A DNA stretch of 64,000 nt, from positions 1 through 64,000 of the forward strand of contig OZ005706.1 of NCBI GenBank assembly GCA_963930775.1, read 5' to 3'. Within the stretch, counting starts at the first letter, position 1. Each line of letters starts with the position of its first letter. The notes beneath the pieces were generated by a model, which saw nothing but the letters and a program-made list of their open reading frames with translations, did not search any database and was not told where the DNA came from. This document shows, in pieces, positions 14,141-25,800 of this stretch. The translations under genes were made by a program, and so were the position numbers. The stretch comes from Cliona cf. orientalis (taxonomy: Eukaryota > Porifera > Demospongiae > Clionaida > Clionaidae).

Positions 14141-17100
14141 CCCCCCCCCCCCTTCACTGACGTACCTTAAAAGGAGGGGAGAGAAAGTTTTTGAGGAACC
14201 AAAATTTGACTGGATTTCTTGTGTGCTTGAGTACGCTCAGCATCATTATCCTGCAGGTTGCCATGGCAATGAGTAATGCTACACTTCTTGTGGATAACAA
14301 TGATTGAGAAATAATCGCTGTCATCAAGAGTATACTCTTGCTGTCATCAACAGCTGAATTTCACCTAAAATGCCCTCTACCAAGAGTAATCCAATGTCAC
14401 CAGATTTGGAATGTCAGCGTTTACACACACAGCTGCTGGTGGACGCTGGTCAAAGCTCCAGTGTACACACGCATAAACACTGACATTCCAGCTGCAATTA
14501 CCATAATATACACTAGCATGGCAGCCCTTCTCACCACAAATAAGATGATACCACCTATAGCATTTCACATAATATTATGGACTACAATATATGGGGGTAG
14601 GTATGACATCATATCAGTTGAACTAGATCACCTCTGAATAAGTCTAAGAATGAGCACAGTGACAGGTTGTACTAGCTCACCTCAGGAATCTCTCGTAAAG
14701 ATGACCAGACGCAATCGAGAAGACATTGATAGTTTCATTGGCCCCAACTTCAAGTTTATCAGCCCCCGAGTCTTCATCCTTGTCAGACTTACGCCCGTGA
14801 AGAAAGCTGAAGGATAGTATAAATATACATGTAATAACATACTTTTCTCTCTTCCCCTTCTCTCTCCTCCATTTCTCTCACTTTGAAAGACTATTCCACA
14901 AGTTTCCTTCTTTCTTCTCCTTTTTCTCACTTGCTGACTCAGCATCTCCCGCCAGTAGACTGACCGACTCCATTCCTTGTTTCTTTTCGACCCTGACCAT
15001 CGCCCCTGACCCAGTGAAGCTTTTCACGTTGATTGGCACTTCATCTGACGAATGGTTCACAAAAGAGTCACCACCCAAATGGCTGCAAAGACCAGTGCAT
15101 GCAAAATGGTTACATATTACATAGATGTCAAAATTGACTTCGGGTACAATGCATAATAATATCTTGCCTTTTAATTTCGTATATTTCGCTTGATCGTCCC
15201 TGCCTGAGTCGTAGTGACCACGCCCCTGGGCTGGCCTTGAGTTGGAAGTATCCTAGGTTCGCCATGACGATGGTGTCAAAGAGATCTGGTTGGCTGGATG
15301 TGCCGAGGACATACTCCAGCCCCGGCACAGGGTGATCCGTTGACTCATCAAAACACTGACCTGAAATCAAATATAAAAATCATCAAAATTGTCATAATAT
15401 TATTAAAACATTATTATCACTCTCACACACAGCCTGTGGCTGACTCACCTTCGACTAGTATGTGTTTGAGAGTGAAGTCTGCATGTACTCCTGTGCCCTG
15501 GGGCAAGCCGGCCAGGTGAATGTTATCGAGGTCATGTGGGGACCATACTGCCTCGACCAGCCAAGAGTGAGGCACGTCCAGCTGGAGGGTAAGGAGGGGA
15601 GAGTGAGGAAGATCTCCAAACACAGCCATAGAGCCACTGGAGAGACGACCATCTTCACTGAAGCTGAGCTCCGGATCAATGACATAGCGATAGAAGCTGA
15701 AATTGAGGGAAAAGGTCCCTTCATCAATAGAGTTACTCCCCGAGTGCAGTATGAGACGTAGCTCACCTGTTGATTGGCATCTGAGACAACTTGCTGATTG
15801 GATTGGGATAGATGGTGAGGTCAAGGTTCAATGCGACATGCAGTGCCTGTAGTAGGGGGGCCAGTCGCTGGGTGGAGGGGGACAGGGGGTCAAGGAAAAC
15901 AACCATCTCAATATTCAGCTCCCCCTCAGGGCCAGGCAGGTGAACAGCACTGCAAGGAAATTATACACATACACACAGATGAATGTACAACAGGACTTCA
16001 TGACCATTATTAATTTTTATGCTGACAATCATTGACTATTGCTTTACCTATAGTTATTGGTGAGTGCTGGTAGCTGAGGCAGCCGTCGCTTCCTTGGCTG
16101 ACTGCGGAGAAGAGAGGCCACCTTCATCACTAGCTGACTGCGGAACTCCACTGTGTCATCATCCGGCTCGAGGGAGTGGACCTCCACTTCAGCCATGGCC
16201 TGGCTCAGGGCAGCTGCATGGCTGGATGACTCAAGCTGGTACAGCATAGCAAAGTCAGCAGCTACGAAAGACTCAGAGGGAGAGAGGGGACCAATCAGCT
16301 GAAGGGACGGGGAGGGGAGAGACAGAGACATTCAATACATGTGCAGGATGTATTATGTATTTTCCTACCCTTCCATTGCTGAGTAGAGCTGTCTGCCCTG
16401 GCTCAAGCTTAAGCACTCGAGAACTAAATATTCTGTGATTTTGCATCGTTTTGAAGACAGCTTCATCTTCTAAGAATTTCTCCATCTTGCTCTCCCCCAC
16501 CCCAGCCTCTGAAGCCAGGCTCAATATGGCCGCCCTGTCCTGGGGGTCCTCTAGTTCAAGGAGACTAGTCACCAGCGACCATGCTTTGCTGGGGGTGAGG
16601 TGAGAGAGAGAGGCCTCCACCGCAGTCGCTAGCAGGGAAGGAGGAGAGGAGGAGTCCGAGGGATTGTGAACTAGAGCCACTTGGACAAGGTCAGAGGTCA
16701 GCTACATGGACAGAGACCATACTGTCTAAGTGAAGTTTGGGAGGGCAGGGAGACTCACAGTGTAACTGATGGCATTTCTGGCCACTTGCCTTCCCTGCTC
16801 AGTGCCAAGGTCAACTACCACCCAAATACTCAATTCCTTCAGCAAAAATTCTCCTAATACACACAAAAGAACGTAAGCGAGACATAGGAGAGGGGAATCC
16901 CCCACTTACCTTCCTTAGAGGTGACGTAATGCAATGAATTGGCGACTGTAGCTGCGATGTCCTCAGGACTAGCACTGCTGGCGTCAGAACTCACTGAGAA
17001 AGAAAATATTGTCAAAAGATAGCATAGCTCATTATTTCTCTCTCTCTGTGCATACCTTTCCCACAGAGATTGTGGACGGTGCTCTGTGCCACAATGTGCT

Positions 17101-20100
17101 GGTTGACCCTCTGGAGCACATTCGAGCGGTTCAGGAAATAATCATAGACATTCATCTTGTCACTCAAACGATTCTGAAGGACAAAGTTTTTTTAAAAAAA
17201 AATACGCTATATTTGCTAGTTTGATACCGTGAATACTGCCTGCTGAACCTCATACGTCTGCTGCTGTATCTTTCCAACAATGGACATCTCAATATCCTGA
17301 GAGAGAAGAAAAGTAAAATGGCCTGGTCTGTTTCACCATTGGTCGACTCACTGTGTCCATGCTGATCTGTGCTCCGTTGACAAGAACCTGTGGTGAACTA
17401 CCAAATCCTTTAGCTTCAAAGAACTCCCGCGAACTCTGAGAAACAAGAGCAGAACATTATAACCAGGGGGCTACTCTCAATCCTCCCCCCTCGCCCCCCC
17501 TGCGGGGGGCTACTCTCAATCTTCCCCCTCCCCCTGAATAGAAGCACATACCTGACAGAGTTGGTCATATGTTTCATTGAAGACATCTGTGGTGGGTGTG
17601 GTCTTATACTCGCTCTGAAAGTTCGCTACAACTCCGTCCACTGTTAGATCATCCATTAGAGATGAACTCTGAACCTAAGATAGCAAAATTTAAAATCCCA
17701 GATTGACCCATACACAGTGAGCACCATCATTACCTTATACAGCCACTTCAGTGCCTGTCTCGGAGTCTCGTGTACCGACAGATAGCTGAACCCTCGGCAG
17801 AGTGCCACGCCCACCTCCGAGGTCTCCTGGGGGACGAGGAGGAGACCAAAGCGAGCAGGGACAAGATGATCAAGAAACAGCTTCACATACTCCACCAACT
17901 CTTTCCCGTCCTCTGAGGCGGGGTCTAGAACAAACACCTGGTCAGAGACAGCAAACGGAGAGAGAGAATGTTTTGTGAAATAACTGGCATACATCATTGG
18001 CCCATACTTACAATGTTGAAGACATTTCTAGCGACCTGTCTGAGCATGCCAGGGTAAGAGGGCTGCAGAAACTAGAGAGAGAGAGAGATGGATAGAAAAG
18101 GTGATATCATTAAGATGTGCTGACTCACTGTTTTGAGTGACCTTGGCCATGAGCTGTATACCCTATCGTTCTCAAGGTCATTGATGAACTGAATACAGAA
18201 ATAATGATAATAATATAGCCAGCACCAAGGGCTTATCGAGCCGCCTAAGCTAGCCAGCACCAAGGGCTTATCAAGCCGCCTAAGCTAGCCAGCACCAAGG
18301 GCTTATCGAGCCGCCTAAGCATATGCTCACCACAACTGATTCGCTGCGGACATCAAGGGCAAAGGTCGTGGAACGTGAGTGAACAGGAACCAATAGAAGT
18401 TCTCGGAAGAAAGATGGAGCTATGGAGAGATGATGGAGGCTCTCTTGAACACGGATCTCCGACAGTATCATATCCACCATGCTACATGTCCATTGTGTGT
18501 GTATGTGTGAAGAAAGGGGGGAGCATTGAGCACTTATCAAGACGACAACTAGTCTCACGTACTGGTATATGTCGATCTGCTCCTCGGCAAGGATGATGTC
18601 ATTGAGTAGCAGTATGCTGTCACCAGGGGAAACCCCTACAGATTGGAGTACCTGAAGTGGGGGGAGCAGTCAAATTATACATGTTACATTGACGACCTTT
18701 ACCTTTTGGTTCTTTGTAATCTCATTCCAGAGCTCCTTGCTGACTTGAGTGCGAGAGAGTGATCTATAATTAAAGGGGCAGCCACGATCATAATCAGCTG
18801 ACATGTACGAAGACATAACTTACTTTGCTTGCATGGGTAGGTTCTGAGCGATGTCCTTCATGACCTTTAACCTCAGCTCTGGTGTTGCGCTGACTATCCT
18901 CTGCGCTGCTTGGAAGCCGAGGTCTTGAAGCTGCCAAACCTTCAGCTCAGGCATCTCTCGAGAGCCCTGCACCAGGTGGGACCGATACTCATCAAGCTCA
19001 CTGGACAAATCTGGATATCTAGTCCTGTGGAGAATTGTGAGCTAGGCTTCTTGGCTTTGTGCAGGACATCATGGAGTACCTTAGTGTGTTGAAGAGAAAT
19101 CCCTCCACTTCATCGTCTCCTTGAGTCTGGTCAACGCTACGACTTTCATCACCTGAACCAAATGATACTAATACAGGTCACATGACATGTGGTTGTCATG
19201 ACAACACCTTGGACTTTAGAGTCGTCCATTGCTTTGTACTCTGTACTCTTGACAGATAGCTCAACTCCGTATCCTGACAACAGAGGCTGCACATCACTGC
19301 GATCCTAGTGTAAGGCATTGTAGGGTATTGTAGATCAGGAATCTGATTGGTCAGTTGGAGGTCCACTATTTCACTTTGCTTTGCTAGAGATGCTACAGCC
19401 TCGGGCCTCCGAGTGACCAATCGGATCACAGTATTTGTTACAATTATAGATGTAGGTATTGTAAGGTATTGTAAGGTATTATAGGGTAATGTAGATCAAG
19501 AATCTGATTGGTCAGTTAGAGGTTCACTATTTCACTTCACTTTGCTTAGGATGCTGCAGGCTCGGACCTCTGAGTGACCAATCAGATCACAGTATTTGTT
19601 ACAACTATAGGGTAATGTAGGTATTGTAAGGTATTGTAAGGTATTATAGATCAGGAATCTGATTGGTCAGTTGGAGGTTCACTATTTCACTTCAATTTAC
19701 TCGGGATGCTACAGCCTCGGACCTCTGAGTGACCAATCAGATCACAGTTATTTGTTACAACTATAGAGTAATATAGGTATTGTAAGGTAAATACATCGAC
19801 TACCTTAATGTAATGACGTAATGCATAAACCACTTGTCCTGAATTTGACAGTGAAATCAATACATCATGAAACTGTTCAAACTCCGGAGTGCCGAGCTCA
19901 GCATAGAGCACGGCTAGGGGTCGAGAACCAAGGAGAGAGGAACGATGAATGTGATCAAACTCAAACACACTATCACTGCAGAGGAGGGAGAGAGAGTATA
20001 CAGTACACACATACAATGTCATGTGTATGATTATTCCACGAGTACCTAACATTTGCAAGGCTGACTATGGTATCGATTTCGTCAGGTGAACAAACCACTT

Positions 20101-20718
20101 CTCTGCCAACTTGGACAAAAGCAACACAGTTCCTTCCACTGAGCATGCTCAGTTGTTCCATGGCAACCTGAGCACAGTAACACCACTTAACACAGTATGA
20201 TCAACAGTGATCAGACACATACCTGTTGGAACATCTCTATGGCCGGTGAGTATTGGCGGAGAGAGAGGGCGAACACTAGAAGGTTGTATACTGATGATGG
20301 TAGCAAGGACTCCGCAATCTCAAGCACGCCATTGTATGTATCTAAGGGAGTATAGTCATGTGATCACATCAGAAGTCATGTGATCATCAGTCACTAGGCA
20401 ACATACCTTTATCGGTGAGGTTAAGAGTTCGCAAAGATTTCGTCTGATTGATGAAATTCCAGAACAAAGAATCTTTATACTCCGCTATGAACTCACTGCA
20501 GGAACAGAGAGATGAAATATAGTCAGATTTCAAAAATCCAACTCCCGATCGTGAGGACCAGTGTACCTTGCTTCGAGCAGGAGAGGTGTATCCCGCCAGC
20601 TAGCCCGGAGGACAGTGGACACTGGCTTTGCTGACTCATCACACTGAGCTGGGACGAAGGCCACCACCAGAAGACCAACCATCAACACAAAACGACCCCT
20701 TCCCTCCATCTTCAGCAT
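12594..20718 (-). CDS. UGGT1: UDP-glucose:glycoprotein glucosyltransferase (UGGT)
   Basis: ER folding sensor that re-glucosylates N-glycans of misfolded glycoproteins so that calnexin/calreticulin rebind them. More than 25 small exons. The first (from 20718, or ATG 20709) has a signal peptide ([16 protein letters not shown]) and then [13 protein letters not shown], the UGGT N-terminal hallmark. Following exons give the thioredoxin-like domains (for example [33 protein letters not shown]). The GT24 catalytic domain is at the 3' end: [52 protein letters not shown], the DADQ metal site, [33 protein letters not shown] and [15 protein letters not shown]. The protein ends in HTEL, a KDEL-type ER retrieval signal. 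The catalytic part is nearly identical to animal UGGT1/2. The N-terminal start is head-to-head with PDCD10, 136 bp away. Introns hold several local repeats, listed separately. Confidence 0.96.
14104..14152. repeat. (CT)n followed by poly-C
   Basis: Simple repeat in a UGGT intron, directly next to the donor side of the exon encoding FWFLKNF on the minus strand (14166 onward). On the minus strand it reads G-run then (AG)n. Confidence 0.95.
14408..14489. repeat. Intronic inverted repeat (hairpin)
   Basis: GGAATGTCAGCGTTTA at 14408-14423 is matched by TAAACACTGACATTCC at 14474-14489, one mismatch in 16, with a loop of about 50 nt and weaker pairing inside it. Sits in the large UGGT intron (about 14300-14680). 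Confidence 0.7.
18218..18322. repeat. Three tandem copies of a 35-bp unit
   Basis: Copies begin at 18218, 18253 and 18288 (each starting GCCAGCACCAAGGGCTTATC). They differ at about one base per copy. They fill most of a UGGT intron between the exons encoding RSESVV and FINDLEND. Confidence 0.95.
19316..19790. repeat. Three tandem copies of a palindromic unit, period about 158 bp
   Basis: Core copies at about 19333-19431, 19493-19592 and 19649-19747. Each begins GATCAGGAATCTGATTGGTC and ends with the complement (GACCAATCAGATCACAG), so each core is itself an inverted repeat. The spacers carry GTATTGTAAG-type short repeats. Lies in the UGGT intron upstream (in gene direction) of the exon encoding [13 protein letters not shown]. 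Confidence 0.92.
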
Positions 20719-20854
20719 GAATATTTACGCCCGAGTGGTTTACACGTGCATCTTCCGCAAGAAGGGGAATTCCCATACCGCTATCCAATTATGTGAAACA
20801 CTTTGAAAGTTTTTCCTAAAGGGGGCGGAGTCCCAAGTAGTGGAGAAAAACAAG

Positions 20855-22537
20855 ATGGATCCTGAGAAGAACGTAGTTGCATCTTTGGCGCTGCACGCAG
20901 TTCTAGAGCCCGTCTTTAAAGAGGTGAGCCGCTAGCTATGCTACGTAGAGACGATCTATCAATATGAGCTATAAAATTGCAGTTGGAGGCTGATGAAAAG
21001 AACATTGCCGCCGTTCAAACTTTGAGAAGTGCCTTCACAAAGGTGAGTGCATGGCGGTCTAGTGGAGATAATTACATTTGTAATCGTGAGGTTACAGTGA
21101 GCTATGGTCTACCGTAACTTACTGTAATCTGCCCAATTGGGCCAGTACAGTTAATAAGAATACACCCCTGTTGAGGAACACTTTTCCAGTTCCCCTGAAG
21201 ACAGGTAATCGGATAAATTTTCCCTAGAAGACGTAATTAAAATGGAGGCAGTGACCTCCAAGACATCGTTAAAATGCACCATTTTACCCCCAGAACATCA
21301 TTAAAATAGCCCTCAGGATACAATTATCGTTCCTCAACAGGGGTGTATCTTTATTAACTGGAATAGCCCATTACATGTAAGGGTCCCCCCTTACATTTAT
21401 ATATGTGAGGTTACAGCTGGTTACAGTAGGTTACGGCAGGTTATACTAAGTTACGGTCTGTCATTGCTTTGGCCTACGGGACCAGCATTACTAACTAGTG
21501 AAAATTTGTTCCTCGTGAAATTTCCACAATAACAGTGGTAGCTAGCTATAATAATATTGTTAATTTGATTATCTTTAGGCGGAGCGTGCCCACCCCGGGC
21601 TGACTGAGGACTTCATCGGCGGTGTACTGGAGGCGGAGCTGATGAGGGACAAGCTTAGTTTGCCTGAGGCACTACTCCGACTTGCCCTCAATGACATGGA
21701 CCAGTACACACTCAACAGCAAGGACGATGAGTTTATGCAACTCAACTTTCGAGCGAGAGGTATATGGGGCAGTAATGTCACTTCCTGTGTACAGGATGCA
21801 TGAGTAGAGACTCCCTACAGCCAATGTCATGAGTCAGGGCGTCATTTATGACAATCTCATATCCTGTTCAAGAGCTTCAAATGTTGTATGAATTGTGTAT
21901 ATACTCAAGGGGGGGGGGGGGCTTGAGAGAGAAAGGGAGACACTGTACAAGTTACTCTAAAGATGGCTGAATTATCCTTTGGCAGCTCTGAAGCAGAAGC
22001 TGAGTCACATTCCTGAGGAGATCAGAGATCGCTCCAAGTTCCTTCTCATCATTCGGCATATTGCCAGCGCCATCAAAGACGTGCTGGATGCTGTGAACGA
22101 GGTTTCACAGAGTCATAGAAGTGATCCCCGCATGTCCAGGGAACACAGAAAGGTGACACTCCATTCTAATACTGAGGTCCCTTAATATTAAATTCATTGT
22201 CTTAATAATATTGTTAGTTACTGGATTCTCGTAAACGAGTGTTTGTGAAGAGCTCTCGCAGCTTTAGTGACACTCTCAAGAAATACTTCAAGACAGATAA
22301 GCAAGAGAGACATGGACTCGATTCAAGGTAACAAACACTATGACACTTGTTCTGTCACTGCTCTAGGATTTGTATTGATTACAAACAATCTATTAATTTT
22401 AATAGTTGATAATGTGTCGTTGATGTTTGTTCCTTATTTGGTTGTGCAGGCCCGAGGATGACGTGTTCCTGAGCGCCAACCGCCTAATTAACCACACAAA
22501 TGCTCTTCTCGGAACTTATAAAGCTCTTGGATACTAA
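20855..22537 (+). CDS. PDCD10: Programmed cell death protein 10 (CCM3)
   Basis: Adaptor of the STRIPAK complex and of the CCM complex that binds GCKIII kinases (MST4, STK24/25). Start ATG 20855 (MDPEKNVV), stop TAA 22535-22537, about 224 residues against 212 in human. Exons give the dimerisation helices (VLEPVFKELEADEKNIAAVQ, LRSAFTKAE, then HPGLTEDFI) and the FAT-homology C-terminal bundle (ALKQKLSHIPEEIRDRSKFL, IASAIKDVLDAVN, VFVKSSRSFSDTLKKYFK, FLSANRLINHTNALL). Each has a clear counterpart in the human protein (SKIPDEINDR, IASAIKELLDTVN, FVKYSKSFSDTLKTYFK). It is divergent from UGGT and is followed in tandem by the RasGAP gene. The second intron (about 21040-21577) holds an inverted-repeat element. 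Confidence 0.96.
21139..21369. mobile_element. Inverted-repeat element (MITE), GGGC(T)ATTCCA family, copy 1
   Basis: Termini of about 40 bp are inverted copies of each other: the left side has TACACCCCTGTTGAGGAAC and the right side GTTCCTCAACAGGGGTGTA. The right tip reads GGAATAGCCC. No coding capacity. It lies in a PDCD10 intron and is flanked by GGTTAC/GTAACC-rich sequence that is itself inverted (about 21096-21130 against 21405-21460), so it may be inserted in an older inverted repeat. A second family member is at 41039-41405. Confidence 0.82.
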
Positions 22538-22831
22538 ACATTAGTTTATTTGTTTTGTATTGCCTCTCAACATAATCCTGCCATGTTTAACGTTTAACCG
22601 CAACACGCTGGCCGCTAGCCAATTAAACATAACGTGCCATTACGTAATGTACTGGGGTGGGCGTGTTCGCTATCGATTGCGGAAAGTTGTTTGAAGTGCG
22701 ATATACAATAATTGACTCTAATTAACTGAATGTTAGCTGGTAACACCTCCCAGCGCTGACGAAATTAGGCCAGGCAAAAGCGATCAGCAGTGGAAGTAAG
22801 CGATCGCGATCGAGTGTTAGTGTTTAGCGCG

Positions 22832-25800
22832 ATGTCGGAGCTGGAGACTAGTAGTATTGGCGGCAGCGGGAGGCCGGAGACCACCATCAAACTAAAGATA
22901 GGTCAGTCACTCCTCTGCACTCTACAGCTAGTCGTGAGGTTGACTAGTTTTGATAATTTGTTGTATACTTTATGTGCGTGTGCAGTTGAAGCGAAGAAAC
23001 TTCCAGCGCCGCATGAACTTCGACACAGCCGTGACTGCTACGTGGTCGTGGCACTCGACCAGGAGGAGATCTTCAGAACAGCTACAGTCGAGAAATCACT
23101 TAGGTATGATTTCTGGTGTTTTTGACTCCGTATCTTTATTAGCTAGTTTCATGCACCTGGGGAGGGGGCTACTCCTTCTGTATACTTCTTACGCACAGCA
23201 TGAATCATGTACAGGTGTAAGTTGATCAATGGTCACTGGATCAGCACAGTGCAACATACCATGGCAGGCCATAGATTATCTATGGGCAGACAGTGGCATG
23301 CAGTTTCAATTAGCCAATCTCATATTTTCTCTCTTCTGCAGTCCATTCTTTGGTGAAGAGTATAATTTCCGTGTTCCTCGAGATTTTCAGCGTTTGACGT
23401 TCTATGTTTGTGAGCCTGGTCTCCGTTGTGACTCTCGTCTTGGTAAGGTGGCCATTGGTCATGAGGAGCTGCTCTCCGACCCAACCAGGGAGGAGCAGTG
23501 GTATGGCATCAGACCCATCGACGCAGACAGCGAGGTCCAGGTAAGCTAGCAGCTGCACATCATATGCAATGTGAAATGAAAAGGAAATTAGTTATTTTTT
23601 GAGGGGTAATACCCCCCCCCTGCACACGCGCACACACACCACACACATGTGTAGAGTTTAACTGTGCAGGAAATTTTTGGTTTTAGCTGGCTGATGAAAT
23701 ATTCTTGTGAGAGAGAAAGAGAGAGAGTTTGTTGGGGGGGGGGGGGAGATGTAGTAACTGTAGTAGTTTATCATAGTGTGTGTGTGTGTGTGTTGGCAGA
23801 GAGCAGTGTTCACATTGTTAGTATGGTGGTTTGGTTTTGGATGGGTTGTGATGTGGTGTTCAGCCGCTGACCTTATCTGGCAGTCTAAGACAATGAACCC
23901 TGACTAACTGTACAATTTCAATCTCCTATAACGACAAAGCTGGTACAGTTATGTGACTTATAATTATCAATGCGGGATGCTTTATTTTAAGTAGTTTTTC
24001 CGTGAAATTGATGAGAGGTTTTCCTGCTTTAAGAGGCTAGTAGCTCCTTTCAGTGTCGTCTTTGCAGTGTCTTCCTCCCTGCTATAGTGTTAGTAATGAT
24101 TCTTAAGTCAGTATTGTTGAAAAGGCGTGCACTAGTTTTAGTGTTAGTAATGATTCTTAAGTCAGTGTTGTTGAAAGGGTGTGGTATTTGTTTTGACTCT
24201 CCATACAGGGAAAGATTCATCTCTCTGTCTCTCTCTCTGAGCGTCTTTTGACGGAGAATGATCTCGTTAAAGCTCGCAATATTCTGAGTGTGAAGGTGCT
24301 GCGCTGTACAGGGCTAAGCGCCTGGGGCACTAGTGGACTCTCCGACCCCTACTGCCAAGTCATGTTGCTAGGCAATGGTCCCGGAGTGAGGTCAGAGGTC
24401 AGAAGGGGTACGGTCCGTCGCAGGACGGTGGATCCAGTGTTTGAAGAGAAATTTGAATTCATAGTAAGCGATTGTTGACTTTGCATAACTTCCCTGATTC
24501 ATGTACCTACTACTGGATTCATTTTCAGATTGAAGATTTGAAAAGCCTTCGAAACGTCATCATGCGAGTGAGCGTGTGGCACACTAGCCTGCTATCGGAG
24601 GACATCCCCCTGGGTCAGGTCAACCTCTCCCTTGGCTCCGTGACCCTGAGCACCGATCACACGGCATGGTACTCCCTCTGCTCTCGACCGACCGTGGCAG
24701 GACAAACCCCCAAGCAAGACCTCGGCCAGATGAGGTTAAAGGTCACCTACTCCAGGGACTATATATTCCCCAGAGTGACATACGAGCCAATGATCGATCT
24801 ACTGCTGGACAGCCTCAACTCCAAGGTAAGACTGGGGGGTGGGCGGGGGTATCAGTCTTCACTCACTTAATCTCTCTCGTATGCATGCAGAATTTGACAG
24901 ACTCTACTGTATACATACTGAGTGAGGTATACAAGGATCGCACCGCCATGGCAAGATCACTGGTCAGGATATTCCACGCACTCAGTAAGGTATGTGAGCA
25001 TATCCGTACTTGTACTCTACTGCAGCTCTGTCATGTGACATGTCATGTGATCGAATAATAATGCAGCTGGAGAAACTACTAGACATCCTTATTAATTATG
25101 AAGTCACCAACACCACGTAAGTGACATCATCAAACTGCAGTTTTTAATTGATTTTTAATACTAATTTCATGAAGTTGACAGTCCCTCCCTCCCTCCCTCC
25201 CTCCCTCCAGTGATCCAAATACTCTGTTCCGTGGCAACTCTCTCGCCTCCAAGCTGATCGATGAATCAATGAAGGTCGTAGGTCAATCGTACCTCCAGCG
25301 AACACTGCAGTCGTGCATTGACGAGATATTCGAGGCACAGAAGCCATGCGAGATTGACACGTCAAGACTCACTGAAAACGACAATGTCGACATCAATAAG
25401 GTAGACAATATCACATATTCAATGAAGTAGTATATATCATCTCCCTCTCCCCTTACCTCTCTCCCTCCCTCCATATTCCTCAGGCCAACTTGCTCTTCTT
25501 CATAGAGAAGATCCTGAGTGCTATCACTGCCTCAGGGCGCTCCTGCCCTCAGTTCATGTGCCGAGTGTTTGCCATGCTCAGAGATGCAGCTGTCCACAGG
25601 TTCCCAGGTAAGAATTATACCTTCACCGCAGAGTTCATGACCTCTACCCTGTTTACTGTTGCTGCCTCTCCCCATCCGCCCATCCACACTGTCAGACAAG
25701 TCTGATGTTGTGTGCTATACTGCAGTCAGTGGATTTGTTTTCTTACGGTTCTTTGCCCCTGGTATTCTCAATCCAAAACTGTTCAATCTCCGACATGAAA

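Noticed and set aside
17461-17535. Repeat of GGGGGCTACTCTCAATC in a UGGT intron
   Set aside because: A simple two-copy local duplication with poly-C; real, but not informative.
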